The notes beneath the pieces are model-generated. The model was not told where the DNA came from. It ran no database searches and saw nothing but the letters and a program-made list of their open reading frames with translations. A stretch of DNA of 64,000 nucleotides from Streptomyces xanthii (GTDB lineage: Bacteria; Actinomycetota; Actinomycetes; Streptomycetales; Streptomycetaceae), in contig NZ_CP061281.1 of NCBI RefSeq assembly GCF_014621695.1, positions 2,790,001-2,854,000 on the forward strand. Direction: 5' to 3'. Below are positions 44,544 through 53,036 of the stretch, one piece after another; within the stretch, counting starts at the first letter, position 1; each line of letters opens with the position of its first letter. Made by a program: the position numbers and the translations under genes.

Positions 44544-45130
44544 TCGCCCTCGCTGATCTCGATCGCGGCGGGGGGCATGGCGCCGACCTGGAAGGTGACC
44601 GAGTTCGTGCCCTCGGGGGGTGCGGGGAATTGGGCGTACCAGGACGCCGACTCGCCCGAGCGGATCTGACCGTTGAACTTGGTGCACAGGCAGCGGCCCT
44701 GCGTGTCGCGGAGGATGAGGTACTTCTTCTTGCCCGCTTCGTCGACCAGGCTGGCACCAGCCAATGAGCCACCGTTCTTTCGCAGCTCCTGCTCGTCGCT
44801 GCGCCAGTTCTCGCCCAGCCAGGCGTTGGCCCCGTCGTTGCGCACCGTGCCGGAAACGGTGACGTAGCCGCCCCCGTCCCGCTTTGCCGCGTTGACGGTG
44901 ACGGTGATGTCGCCGTCCTTGGACTCGGCCAGGACCTTGTCGGGAGTCGCGCTCGGGGACTGCGCTGAATCGCCGCCCTGAGTGCTCTTCGGTGCCGAGG
45001 CTGCTGGCTTCTCAGCGTTCGGCTTGTCGTCGTCGCCCCCACCACATCCGAGTGTGCCGAGTGCCAGTCCCGTGGTGAGCGCCACCGCAGCAAGCGCCCG
45101 GCGGGTTGTCGTAGTGCGCCGAAGATTCAT
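44540..45130 (-). CDS. Tad-locus lipoprotein
   Basis: 196 residues with a lipoprotein signal (lipobox LGTLGC, Cys29). A charged low-complexity linker (DDDKPNAEKPAASAPKS) leads to a beta-rich domain ending FQVGAMPPAAIEISEGE. Two cysteines in GRCLCTKF may form a disulfide outside the cell. Not recognised as a named family. It overlaps the OmpA gene by 4 bp and follows the TadG-like gene after 32 bp, so it belongs to the pilus operon and may be an assembly or anchoring factor. Confidence 0.75.
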   Translation of the reverse strand: MNLRRTTTTRRALAAVALTTGLALGTLGCGGGDDDKPNAEKPAASAPKSTQGGDSAQSPSATPDKVLAESKDGDITVTVNAAKRDGGGYVTVSGTVRNDGANAWLGENWRSDEQELRKNGGSLAGASLVDEAGKKKYLILRDTQGRCLCTKFNGQIRSGESASWYAQFPAPPEGTNSVTFQVGAMPPAAIEISEGE

Positions 45131-45162
45131 CGCTGCGGCTTCCCTCTCTGTTCGTTCGGGTG

Positions 45163-45774
45163 TCAGTCGGCCAGGTGGACGGAGAACAGGTCCGACGCGT
45201 CGGGCAGATCGGCCGGATCGAAGTCATCGGGGTCGATCTCGATGTCCTCACCGTCGCAGACGAGTTGAACCGGCTTCTTCGGGTCGGCGTCCGGCGGGAT
45301 GTCGCAGCGGGGCTCGATCACAGCCGTCGCATGCGCCTTCGCCTTCTGGTTCTCGGTGCCGGGAATGATCGTGTCGCCGACCGTGTAGCGCGTCTCGATC
45401 TCGACCGAGTAGCCCGGGTAGCCGTTGACCTCAGTGAGCGCCGGGCCGCCGATCACGTCGGCATCGTTCGCGGCTGCCAGCGCGCTCGCGGCCGCCTCGG
45501 CGTCCGTACCGTCGAACCCGTCGCCCGTGAGCCAGTCCAGCCAATCGTCGGCCTCGCCGTCGAGGGCCTGCTCCAGCTTGCCCATCAACTCATCCCGCGC
45601 GGACTGTGTGGCGGCCAGTGCCGCTGCGTCCGCCGCTGATTGAGCGCCGTTGCGAGCCGAAGCAGCTTGCGCAAATGCGAAGAAGGCGAACGCCACAAAA
45701 AGGAGGATCCCGGTCAGCCAAATGTAGATGGGAAGCGTCGAGCCCCTGTCACTCCGGCACTCTCGAAGCGTCAG
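45163..45774 (-). CDS. TadG-like pilus assembly protein (non-canonical start)
   Basis: About 203 residues. SDRGSTLPIYIWLTGILLFVAFAFF is split by the cleavage-type Gly before a membrane helix (about residues 10-35). SARNGAQSAADAAALAATQS after it is the TadG/TadE-like N-domain, and the rest is acidic and extracytoplasmic. No ATG, GTG or TTG precedes the helix in frame downstream of the pilin stop. I place the start at the CTG at 45774, overlapping the pilin stop. A start far upstream would run through the pilin gene, so translation probably depends on coupling. Confidence 0.75.
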   Translation of the reverse strand: MTLRECRSDRGSTLPIYIWLTGILLFVAFAFFAFAQAASARNGAQSAADAAALAATQSARDELMGKLEQALDGEADDWLDWLTGDGFDGTDAEAAASALAAANDADVIGGPALTEVNGYPGYSVEIETRYTVGDTIIPGTENQKAKAHATAVIEPRCDIPPDADPKKPVQLVCDGEDIEIDPDDFDPADLPDASDLFSVHLAD

Positions 45775-45989
45775 CCACCAATGACGTCGTTCACCGCATT
45801 GCCGATCGCGTTCGAGATCAATCCGTCCAGGCCCAGCTGGTCGATCAGCGTGAAGATCCCGGCGATCAGAATCATCAGGCCCGCGTACTCCACGAACCCG
45901 GCGCCGGAATCCTTCCGTGCTCCCCGGACCCGCTCCCCCAAAGAGTTCGTCCACGTCACCCACGCCCCGAGCACTCGGTCCTTGATCAC
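45771..45989 (-). CDS. Flp-type pilin, 72 residues
   Basis: From the GTG at 45989 (GGAAGGGG upstream). The prepilin motif is SG/AGFVEYAGLM: cleavage after Gly would place Glu at +5 and Tyr at +6, exactly as in Flp pilins (G/xxxxEY). A 20-residue hydrophobic helix follows (LMILIAGIFTLIDQLGLDG), and a short polar tail ends the protein. It should be the major or minor subunit of the Tad pilus. Its stop overlaps the TadG-like reading frame. Confidence 0.85.
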   Translation of the reverse strand: MIKDRVLGAWVTWTNSLGERVRGARKDSGAGFVEYAGLMILIAGIFTLIDQLGLDGLISNAIGNAVNDVIGG

Positions 45990-46137
45990 GGGATCCCCCT
46001 TCCGCGCCGTACTCCCCGGCATCCAGAACAACACACGCAACGTACGTGAAAGGCGACCGTGTGCACACGGTTTCGGCAATTACAGGGCAGGCCTTGGCCG
46101 GAAGTTGTCGTCCTGTTGCCCTGGGCGTCATCGGTGA

Positions 46138-47049
46138 TCAGCGCCCGAGGATCGAGCCGAAGCTGGAGCCCGAACCGAGGAACATGCCCGTCGCGATCAG
46201 GATCATCGTCGCGGGGAGCATGAAGACGAGGGTGACCATCGTGGCCTTCGGGATCGTCTTCGCGGCGCGGCGCCGGGAGTTCTGGGCGTCGGTGCGGCGC
46301 ATGTCCGTGGCCAGTTGGATGAGGGTGTCGGCGATCGGGGAACCCAGCTCCTCGCCCTGCTGGAGCGCGGAGACGAACTGGGCGACCTGCTCGGAGGAGT
46401 TGCGGCGGCGCAGCTCGTCGAAGGCCTGGCGGCGCGGGACGCCCATGTCCATCTGGCGGAGCGTGATGCGGAGTTCGTCCGCCCAGGGGCCCTCGTACTT
46501 CTCGGCCACGCGGTCCAGGGCCTGGCGGAAACCGAGACCCGCCGAGACGACGACGGCGAGGACGTCGAGGAAGTCGGGGAGGGTGCGGTCGATGACTTCC
46601 TTGCGCTCCCGGGTCGCCTGCCAGATGAGGGCGTCGGCGGCGAGGGCGCCGAAGGCGAGGGTGAGGAGGGCGAGGAGCAGGTTGCCGTTCTTCAGGAAGA
46701 CCAGGGCCATCAGGACGCCGAAGGCGCCGTAGACGGCGCGGCGGGCGGCGTAGCGGTCGATGGTGAGGCCGCCGGGGTTGCCGGCCATGTCGATGCGGCG
46801 GCGCTTGGCGTCGACGCGGCGCGGGCCCATCAGGCGGAGGACCAGGGGGGCGAAGCGCATGCCGAGGCGGTCGACGGCGGAACCCGCCGCCGAGACGCGG
46901 GTGGCGCCGACTTCGAGGGCGAGGGCGAGGTCGCTGGGGACCTTGGCCTCGGCCCGGTACATGCGGATGCCGGTGAGGATGCCGAGGACGGCGAGGCCCG
47001 CGACGAGGGCGATCAGCAGGCCCATGACGGGGGAGGACAGTGCGGGCAC
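46138..47049 (-). CDS. TadC-like pilus assembly membrane protein
   Basis: 303 residues with GTG start at 47049, one base after the TadB stop. Four membrane segments (two near residues 10-30 and 115-150, two near the C-terminus) flank the T2SF domain with LDVLAVVVSAGLGFRQALDRV and QFVSALQQGEELGSPIADTLIQLA. It forms the inner-membrane platform with TadB that the TadA ATPase drives. Confidence 0.9.
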   Translation of the reverse strand: MPALSSPVMGLLIALVAGLAVLGILTGIRMYRAEAKVPSDLALALEVGATRVSAAGSAVDRLGMRFAPLVLRLMGPRRVDAKRRRIDMAGNPGGLTIDRYAARRAVYGAFGVLMALVFLKNGNLLLALLTLAFGALAADALIWQATRERKEVIDRTLPDFLDVLAVVVSAGLGFRQALDRVAEKYEGPWADELRITLRQMDMGVPRRQAFDELRRRNSSEQVAQFVSALQQGEELGSPIADTLIQLATDMRRTDAQNSRRRAAKTIPKATMVTLVFMLPATMILIATGMFLGSGSSFGSILGR

Positions 47050-47050
47050 G

Positions 47051-48001
47051 TCAGACCTCGATCTTTCCGAGGCGGCGGATGACGAAGAAGCCGACGGCGT
47101 AGAGGCCGAGGGAGAGCAGGATCAGGGTCTGGCCGATTCCGGAGCCGGTCACCCGGGCGAGGGCGCCCTCGTTCGAGGAGTTGATCAGGAGGAGGGAGCC
47201 GAGGCCGAGGAGCGGGACCGTGAACGCGGTGGCGTTGACCTCGGAGAGCATCGTGCGGATCTCGCGCCGGGTCTCCTTGCGGTCTTCCAGGGTCTGCGTG
47301 AGGTTGCGGAGGGAGGAGACGACCGAGCCGCCCGCCTTGTTGGACAGGACGAGGGTGGTGACGAGGACGATCAGTTCGCGGGAGGGGAGGCGGGCGGCGA
47401 GCTCGTCGAGGGTGTCCTCGACGGAACGGCCGAGCGCCAACTGGTCCGATACGCGCGAGAGTTCCTCACCGGCCGGGGCCTCGAGCTCCTCGGCCGCCAT
47501 CGCGAGAGCCGTGCGCAGGGCGAGTCCGGCGGCGGTGGCGTTGGCGAGGAGGCGGGCGACGTCGGGGAGCTGGTTGATGAACGCCTCGATGCGCTTCTGC
47601 CGCTGCCAGTTGAGGAAGATGACCGCCGCCCAGATCGCGACCGCTCCGGCGATCGGGCCGAAGAACGGGGCGAGGGTGGTCGCCGCGAGGATCCACAGGG
47701 CGGCGACGACCGCGGTGACGTAGACGAGGAACTCGCCCGGGGTCAGGTCGAGGCCGGTCGTGGACAGCCGCAGGTGGACGGCGCGGCCCAGGCGGGTGCG
47801 GCGCAGCCGGCGGTCGATCCCGGTGAAGCGGCGGGTGCGGGCGCCGGAAGGGAGGGCGGAGGCGCCGGACGCGTAGGTGTCCAGGCGGTCCTCCAGGGCG
47901 CGGCGCTGGGCGCGTCCGGAGGCGTAGACGTGGGCGCCCGCGACGGCGACCACGCAGGCGAGGACGGTCGCGCCGAGGGCGATGAGGGCCGGGTTCGTCA
48001 C
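47051..48001 (-). CDS. TadB-like pilus assembly membrane protein
   Basis: 316 residues, GTG 48001 overlapping the stop of the 29-codon gene (GTGA). N-terminal helix VLACVVAVAGAHVYASG, two central helices, the T2SF cytoplasmic domain (INQLPDVARLLANATAAGLALR, SDQLALGRSVEDTLDELA), and a C-terminal hydrophobic pair. Partner of TadC in the platform. Confidence 0.9.
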   Translation of the reverse strand: MTNPALIALGATVLACVVAVAGAHVYASGRAQRRALEDRLDTYASGASALPSGARTRRFTGIDRRLRRTRLGRAVHLRLSTTGLDLTPGEFLVYVTAVVAALWILAATTLAPFFGPIAGAVAIWAAVIFLNWQRQKRIEAFINQLPDVARLLANATAAGLALRTALAMAAEELEAPAGEELSRVSDQLALGRSVEDTLDELAARLPSRELIVLVTTLVLSNKAGGSVVSSLRNLTQTLEDRKETRREIRTMLSEVNATAFTVPLLGLGSLLLINSSNEGALARVTGSGIGQTLILLSLGLYAVGFFVIRRLGKIEV

Positions 48002-48087
48002 TGGTCACCTTCTTCCTTGGCTTCTTCGGCACGGGCGGATGCGGGGGCGGATACGAGGGTGGGTCCGAGGGCGGCGGGCGCGGTCAT
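47998..48087 (-). CDS. 29-residue gene between tadA and tadB, overlapping both
   Basis: ATG at 48087 overlaps the tadA stop (ATGA) and its TGA overlaps the tadB start (GTGA), so exact 4-bp overlaps occur at both ends. The product is MTAPAALGPTLVSAPASA plus a charged end rich in Glu/Lys (RAEEAKEEGDQ). It has no known domain. It may be a coupling micro-protein or simply keep ribosomes on the message between the ATPase and platform genes. The precise double overlap is the evidence that it is translated. Confidence 0.6.
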   Translation of the reverse strand: MTAPAALGPTLVSAPASARAEEAKEEGDQ

Positions 48088-49469
48088 CCGGTGGCCTCCC
48101 GGGTGTTGCGTACGTCGGCGACCTCGACGACCCCGAAGCCGGGCGGGACGGACTCCCCCGCCACGTACAGGCGGTCGGCGACCCGGCGCGGCAGGGGCAG
48201 ATGCTCGTAGAAGCCGTGGACGCGCCGGTCCTGGCCGGTGGCATCGGGGCCGAGGCCGGTCGGGACGAAGGGCTGGGCGGCGAAGCGGGTGACCGTGTTG
48301 ATGGTGAACTGTTCGCGGCCGTGCGAGACGAGCAGGGCGATCTCGGTGATGCGGCGGGAGCCGTCGGCGTGCCGGGTCAGCTGGACGATGACGTCGACGG
48401 CCGAGTTGATCTGGTCGCGCAGGGCCTCGAAGGGGACGTCGACCTCCGACATCGAGCCGAGGGTCTGGAGGCGGGTGAGGGCGTCCTCGGCGGTGTTGGC
48501 GTGGACGGTGGCGAGGGAGCCGTCGTGGCCCGTCGACATCGCCTGGAGCATGTCGAGCGTCTCGCCGCCGCGGACCTCGCCGACGATGATGCGGTCGGGG
48601 CGCATGCGCAGGCTGTTGCGGACGAGGTCGCGGATGGTGACCTGGCCCTTACCCTCGACGTTCGGCGGCCGGGACTCCAGGCGGATCACGTGGTCCTGCT
48701 GGAGCTGGAGCTCGGCCGAGTCCTCGATGGTGATGATGCGCTCGTGGGGCGGGATCAGCGCGGAGAGCGCGTTGAGGAGCGTCGTCTTTCCCGAGCCGGT
48801 GCCGCCGCTGACGATGATGTTGAAGCGGGCGCGGACGCAGGCCGCGAGCAGCATCAGCATGTGCTCGTCGAGGGAGCCGAGTTCGATGAGTTCGGTGAGG
48901 CTGTAGGCGCGCGGGAAGCGGCGGATCGTGAGGGTGGCGCCGGTCAGGGCGAGCGGCGGGATGATCACGTTGACGCGCTCGCCGGTGGGGAGGCGGGCGT
49001 CGACCATCGGGTTCGACTCGTCGACGCGGCGGTTCACGGTCGACACGATGCGCTCGATCGTCTGCATGAGCTGCTCGGCGGAGGCGAAGCGCAGGGGGAG
49101 CTGTTCGACGCGGCCGGCTCGCTCCACGAAGATCGAGTCGGGGCCGTTGACCATGATCTCGGTGACGGAGGCGTCCGCGAGGAGGGGTTCGAGGATGCCG
49201 AGGCCGAGTGCCTCGTCGACGACGCGGCGGATCAGCTGCGTGCGCTCCGTGGAGCTGAGGACGGGGCCCTCGCGGCTGATGATGTGGCCCAGGACGCGCT
49301 CCAGGCGCAGGCGGCGGTCCGCGGCCTGGAGGGACGACATCTCGGCGAGGTCGATCTCTTCGAGGAGCTTGGCGCGGTAGACGGCGACCAGGCTGTCGTC
49401 GCGGGACGGGTCCGTGCCGGGGGCGGTGCCCTGGGGCTGGGTGGCCGCCACGCGGGAACGCAGGCTCAT
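48084..49469 (-). CDS. tadA: TadA/CpaF secretion ATPase
   Basis: 461 residues. Hexameric type II/IV secretion ATPase that powers pilus assembly. The N-domain has TEIMVNGPDSIFVERAGR near 103. Walker A is SGGTGSGKTTLLN near 222-229, the Asp box is ITIEDSAEL, Walker B is RIIVGEVRGGE, and the His box is SLATVHANTAEDAL. Start ATG 49469 overlaps the TadE stop by 4 bp. It is cytosolic and docks on TadB/TadC. Confidence 0.95.
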   Translation of the reverse strand: MSLRSRVAATQPQGTAPGTDPSRDDSLVAVYRAKLLEEIDLAEMSSLQAADRRLRLERVLGHIISREGPVLSSTERTQLIRRVVDEALGLGILEPLLADASVTEIMVNGPDSIFVERAGRVEQLPLRFASAEQLMQTIERIVSTVNRRVDESNPMVDARLPTGERVNVIIPPLALTGATLTIRRFPRAYSLTELIELGSLDEHMLMLLAACVRARFNIIVSGGTGSGKTTLLNALSALIPPHERIITIEDSAELQLQQDHVIRLESRPPNVEGKGQVTIRDLVRNSLRMRPDRIIVGEVRGGETLDMLQAMSTGHDGSLATVHANTAEDALTRLQTLGSMSEVDVPFEALRDQINSAVDVIVQLTRHADGSRRITEIALLVSHGREQFTINTVTRFAAQPFVPTGLGPDATGQDRRVHGFYEHLPLPRRVADRLYVAGESVPPGFGVVEVADVRNTREATG

Positions 49470-49804
49470 GGTTCGCTCCTGTCGGTCCTGTCGGTCCTGT
49501 CGTTGGGCATGGTCGCGGTGCGGTGCAGGTCCCAGCCGTCGAAGAGGGGGATGATCGCGGGGACGTGGACGGTGACGGTGGCCTGGACGGCGTCTCCGGG
49601 GGCGATGGCCGCGCGGGGGTGCAGCCAGGTGCTGGTGCTGCCTGTCGCGGCGGCCTGGCCGGTGCCGGGTTCGAGGGATTCGGCGCGGGCGGCGGCGCGG
49701 GCCGCTGAGCCGGCCTGGTTGGCGCCGTAGCCGACGAGGCCCAGCTGGATCGCGGCCATGCCGATGATCAGGAGGAAGGGGAGGAAGCCCGCGAACTCCA
49801 ACAT
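49466..49804 (-). CDS. TadE-like minor pseudopilin
   Basis: 112 residues from ATG 49804 (GAGG seven bases upstream). No other start lies in frame before the conserved LEF motif. MLEFAGFLPFLLIIGMAAIQ is the TadE cleavage/membrane region with Glu3 in the expected place, and the protein would be almost at its processed end. The remainder is a small outer beta domain. Overlaps tadA by 4 bp. The gap to the upstream gene is filled by a repeat copy. Confidence 0.85.
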   Translation of the reverse strand: MLEFAGFLPFLLIIGMAAIQLGLVGYGANQAGSAARAAARAESLEPGTGQAAATGSTSTWLHPRAAIAPGDAVQATVTVHVPAIIPLFDGWDLHRTATMPNDRTDRTDRSEP

Positions 49805-49877
49805 GGAGACGCCTCGGTCACCCTGGGGGCGCCTGTTCGCCGTTGGGGGTTGCTTGTTCGTGGGCGGCTCACGGTGC

Positions 49878-49960
49878 GTCGTGGCTGGTCGCGCCCCGCG
49901 GCGGAGCCGCCGGTCGACACCGCCCCGCGCCCCTGAAGGCGCACTTCGTGCGCCCCAGGG
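49878..49960. repeat. Inverted-orientation copy of the repeat module inside the Tad locus
   Basis: In reverse orientation it reads like the module starting ggggcgcgggg and ending gcgaccagccacgac, as at 18735-18837 and 52110-52160. It occupies the 167-bp gap between the tadE gene and the CpaE-TadE gene, where no ORF fits. Confidence 0.7.
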
Positions 49961-49971
49961 ACGCGCCGACT

Positions 49972-51567
49972 TCACTGGTCCGGGGCTTTCTCTGTCGCGG
50001 CGCCCGCCTCGCCCGTCACCTTCCAGCCGGGGTTGATGCCGGGGAAGAAGAGGGGGACGTCCACCCGGACCGTGGCGTGGACGACGGTGCCGTCGTCGGT
50101 GCAGGCGATCTGCGCGCCGTTCCAGGCCGACGGGAGGTGCTCGCGGCCCGCGGCGGCGCAGGCGCCCTGGCCGTCGCCGGCGGTGGCGTACGCGGCGGTC
50201 GCCGCTCGGGCGGCCTCGTCGGCGGCGTTTCCGGCGAGGGAGTACGTGTAGCCGTACAGGACGCACTGCCAGAGCAGGCCCATCACGACCAGGACCAGCG
50301 GGAACATCGCCGCGAACTCGAGGGTGACCGCGCCCTTGTCGGCGCGGCGGCGGCCGCGGCGGCCCGCGGCCTCGGGGGCCGGGTTCGCGACGAGGTCGAG
50401 CTCGGCGGCGAGAGTCCAGATGGCCTGCTTGACCGTGGAACGGTTGTCGAGGTCCTGCATGCGGCCCGCGTCGACGGCGGCCTGGAGTTCCTTGTAGGCG
50501 GCGGGGATCGTGGTGCGGGCCGTACGGGTGCCCGTGACGCGCTCGACGAGGGTCGCCTGGATCTCGGCGGAGCGGGCGTTGCGGTTGACGACCGTGACCG
50601 TCTCCTCCGCCTTGCGGATCTGGAGGCGGTCCCAGAGGCGCACCATGCGCTTGGCGGCGCGGACCGCGACGACGTCCGGGGTGACCAGGAGGGCGGCCTG
50701 GTCGGCCAGTTCGATCGCGGCGGCGTTCGCGGCGCCGAGCTGCGTGCCGCAGTCGACGACCACGACCTCGTAACGGGCGCGCAGGGCGTGGACGACCTGG
50801 CGGGCGACGCGGTCCGTGACCTCCTCGCCGCGTTCGCCGTCGGCGGGGGCGAGGAGGAGGTCGATGCCGGTCTCGTGGGTGAAGACGGCGTCGGCGAGGA
50901 CGCGCGGGGTGATGTCGTGGATCGCGGCGAGGTCGGCGACCGAGCGGCGGAACTGGACGTCCAGGTACGAGGCGATGTCGCCGGACTGGAGGTCGAGGTC
51001 GAGCAGCGCGACGCTGCGGCCGGAGGCGCGGGCGGCCAGGGCCAGTTGGACGGCGACGAGGCTGGTGCCGACGCCGCCCTTGGCGCCGGTGACGGTGACG
51101 ACGCGGCCGGCGCCGGTGGCGGGCAGCAGTTCGTGACCGGTGCCGGTGCCTCCGGCGAGGTGGCGGCGCATGCCGGAGGACCAGGAGGCGGCGGCCTGGA
51201 CGCGCTCGGCGAGGGCGTCGTAGCCGAGCGGGAACGCGACGATGCCGCGCGCTCCGCAGTCCATCGCGGCGGTCAGCAGGGCGGGGCTGGTGTCGGCCGT
51301 GACCAGGACGACGCCGACCGCGGGGAAACGCAGGACGAGGTCGCGGATCAGGTCCAGCGCCGGGACGGGGCCGATCCGTTCGTGTACGAGGACGACCTCG
51401 GGGAGCTCGTCGATCGACTCGGCGGCCAGGCGGGCCAGGGTGTCGAGCAGGGCGGTGGAATCGGGGACGGGTGGGGCGGGCTCGGTGTTGGGCAGCTGGG
51501 AGAGCAGCGTGATGAGCGCGCGCCCCGCCTCCGGCTCCCCCACGGCAACAAGAATCCGGGTACTCAT
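49972..51567 (-). CDS. CpaE-like ATPase fused to a C-terminal TadE domain
   Basis: 531 residues. Residues 1-130 are receiver-like (ILVAVGEPEAGRALITLLS, VLVTADTSPALL). Residues 155-400 form a MinD/CpaE ATPase with the deviant Walker A GAKGGVGTSL at 161-170 and the VDCGTQLG motif near 271. After an Arg-rich hinge (GRRGRRRADKG), a TadE domain starts at 411: GAVTLEFAAMFPLVLVVMGL with the cleavage-site Gly and conserved Glu, a membrane helix and an outer domain with a Cys pair. CpaE localises pilus assembly in Caulobacter and TadE is a membrane pseudopilin; joining them in one chain is unusual. Prepilin cleavage would release the two parts. Confidence 0.88.
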   Translation of the reverse strand: MSTRILVAVGEPEAGRALITLLSQLPNTEPAPPVPDSTALLDTLARLAAESIDELPEVVLVHERIGPVPALDLIRDLVLRFPAVGVVLVTADTSPALLTAAMDCGARGIVAFPLGYDALAERVQAAASWSSGMRRHLAGGTGTGHELLPATGAGRVVTVTGAKGGVGTSLVAVQLALAARASGRSVALLDLDLQSGDIASYLDVQFRRSVADLAAIHDITPRVLADAVFTHETGIDLLLAPADGERGEEVTDRVARQVVHALRARYEVVVVDCGTQLGAANAAAIELADQAALLVTPDVVAVRAAKRMVRLWDRLQIRKAEETVTVVNRNARSAEIQATLVERVTGTRTARTTIPAAYKELQAAVDAGRMQDLDNRSTVKQAIWTLAAELDLVANPAPEAAGRRGRRRADKGAVTLEFAAMFPLVLVVMGLLWQCVLYGYTYSLAGNAADEAARAATAAYATAGDGQGACAAAGREHLPSAWNGAQIACTDDGTVVHATVRVDVPLFFPGINPGWKVTGEAGAATEKAPDQ

Positions 51568-51628
51568 CCCCGACCCCCTTCAGTGACGTGCCCCGCCAGG
51601 GGGGCGACGCTGCACGACCCGACCGTCA

Positions 51629-51871
51629 ACTCCGTCGCGGCGCACGGCCGTCGCCCCTGGGAGCACAAGCAGTGCGCCTTCAGGCGCGCGGGGCTGAATC
51701 CCCTCAGCGACTCCGTCGCGGCGCACGGCCGTCGCCCCCGGGAGCGCACACAGTGCGCCTCCAGGCCCGCGGGGCTGAATCCCCTCAGCGACTCCGTCGC
51801 GGGGCACGACCATCGCCCCCGGGAGCGCACACAGTGCGCCTCGAGGGGCGCGGGGAACTGCGCGACCAGCC
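51629..51871. repeat. Three tandem copies of an 81-bp unit
   Basis: Units start at 51629, 51710 and 51791 (each actccgtcgcgg), with only a few substitutions between them. The third runs into the 28-base right-end repeat (51844-51871). Because 81 is a multiple of 3, one frame reads through all copies with a 27-residue repeat, but no start or ribosome-binding site supports a gene. The following 360 bases to 52237 contain further modules, including the same 23-base end (52065-52087) as the 22.7-kb element, and no gene. Confidence 0.85.
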
Positions 51872-52237
51872 ACGACGGCGCGGCACTCGTCGATGGTGCT
51901 GGACCCCTACGGCGGCGGCGCTGTAGCGGAGGCCCGATGAAACGCGCACCCGGCGCTGGGGTGCCGCCCCAGGCGGCAGACTGCCCAAGGCGGCGCCGAC
52001 CGGAACACGTACCCGGGGCAGCGGTGCCGGCAGAGGCCAGGCGCCGGGCCGAACGCCCCCGGAGGGGGCGGGTGGGTGGGAGCAGGGCTGCACGAAGGCG
52101 CCCCCCAAGGGGCGCGGGGCTGTACCCGTCAGCGGCTTCGCCGCGGGGCGCGAGCAACCACGACGGCGCGGCACCCGGCGACGATCCTCCGCCCCTGCGG
52201 CGCGATGCCGAGCCCCGCACCACACCACCCCGCGCCA

Positions 52238-52966
52238 TCACTTGTCCTCGTCGAGGGTGTAGGACCGGTCGCCGGGGGCGATGGCGCCGTCGCCGCCGGG
52301 CGCGACCCGGGCGAGGCGGACATGCGTGGCGAACGACTCCGCGTAGGCGACCCGCTGCGCATCCCCCGCCCCCAGCGCAAAGGTGATCGGCACGGCCTCC
52401 CCCTGCCGCCGCACAGAGTTCCGGTCCCCGCCGGAGGCCCCCGCCCCCTGCTGGTCGATGGGCGTCAGCTTGCCCACGTCGAGAACCTCCGCGTTCTCGA
52501 CGATGACCTTCGACTGGTCCTTCTGCTTGTCGTTCTCGGCCTTGAAGGTGGCGTAGATGTTGACCTTCGACCCGGGGTCGATCTTCCCCGCGACGCCGGT
52601 CTCCGCGTCGATCATGATGGCGATCTCCTGCTGCCCCGGCTTGAGTTCGGGCCGGTCGACGACCATGTCGCTCTGCAGCAGGGACCCCTTCTTGAGCTGC
52701 GTGACGGCGATCTTGCCGCGGATGGTGCGCAGGTCGGTGACGGCCGTTCCGGACAGCCACCGCTCCGGCATCTCGACCTTCTCGAACTGGTCGGCGGTGA
52801 GCTCCTTGTACGGCGCCACGTCCGCCTTGAGCCGGTACGCCGTCTTCTCCGGCCCCACCTTGGAGTTCACGTCACGGATCACCGCGAGGACCCCGGCGAA
52901 CGCGCCGAGGGCGCACAGGGCCGAGACGACCAGGAGGATGACGCCGCGACGCTGACGTGAATTCAT
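52238..52966 (-). CDS. CpaB/RcpC-like SAF-domain pilus protein
   Basis: About 242 residues from ATG 52966. One N-terminal membrane helix (GVILLVVSALCALGAFAGVLAV) precedes an SAF domain (VAPYKELTADQFEKVEMPE, GKIAVTQLKKGSLLQSDMV) and a C-domain with GVAGKIDPGSKVNIYATFK. In Gram-negatives CpaB/RcpC accompanies the secretin and stabilises the Flp pilus. No secretin is expected in this monoderm, so a wall-side role is likely. Confidence 0.88.
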   Translation of the reverse strand: MNSRQRRGVILLVVSALCALGAFAGVLAVIRDVNSKVGPEKTAYRLKADVAPYKELTADQFEKVEMPERWLSGTAVTDLRTIRGKIAVTQLKKGSLLQSDMVVDRPELKPGQQEIAIMIDAETGVAGKIDPGSKVNIYATFKAENDKQKDQSKVIVENAEVLDVGKLTPIDQQGAGASGGDRNSVRRQGEAVPITFALGAGDAQRVAYAESFATHVRLARVAPGGDGAIAPGDRSYTLDEDK

Positions 52967-53036
52967 GGACCGGACAACCTCGTTGAAGTCGAGTTGAAGG
53001 GGGGACGGGCGGAATCGGAGGAACGCGGGGCGAGGG

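Noticed and set aside
51588..51926. Plus-strand frame coding 27-residue repeats
   Set aside because: It exists only because the 81-bp unit is a multiple of three. It has no start signal, and its Arg/Ala/Gly composition matches shadow frames.
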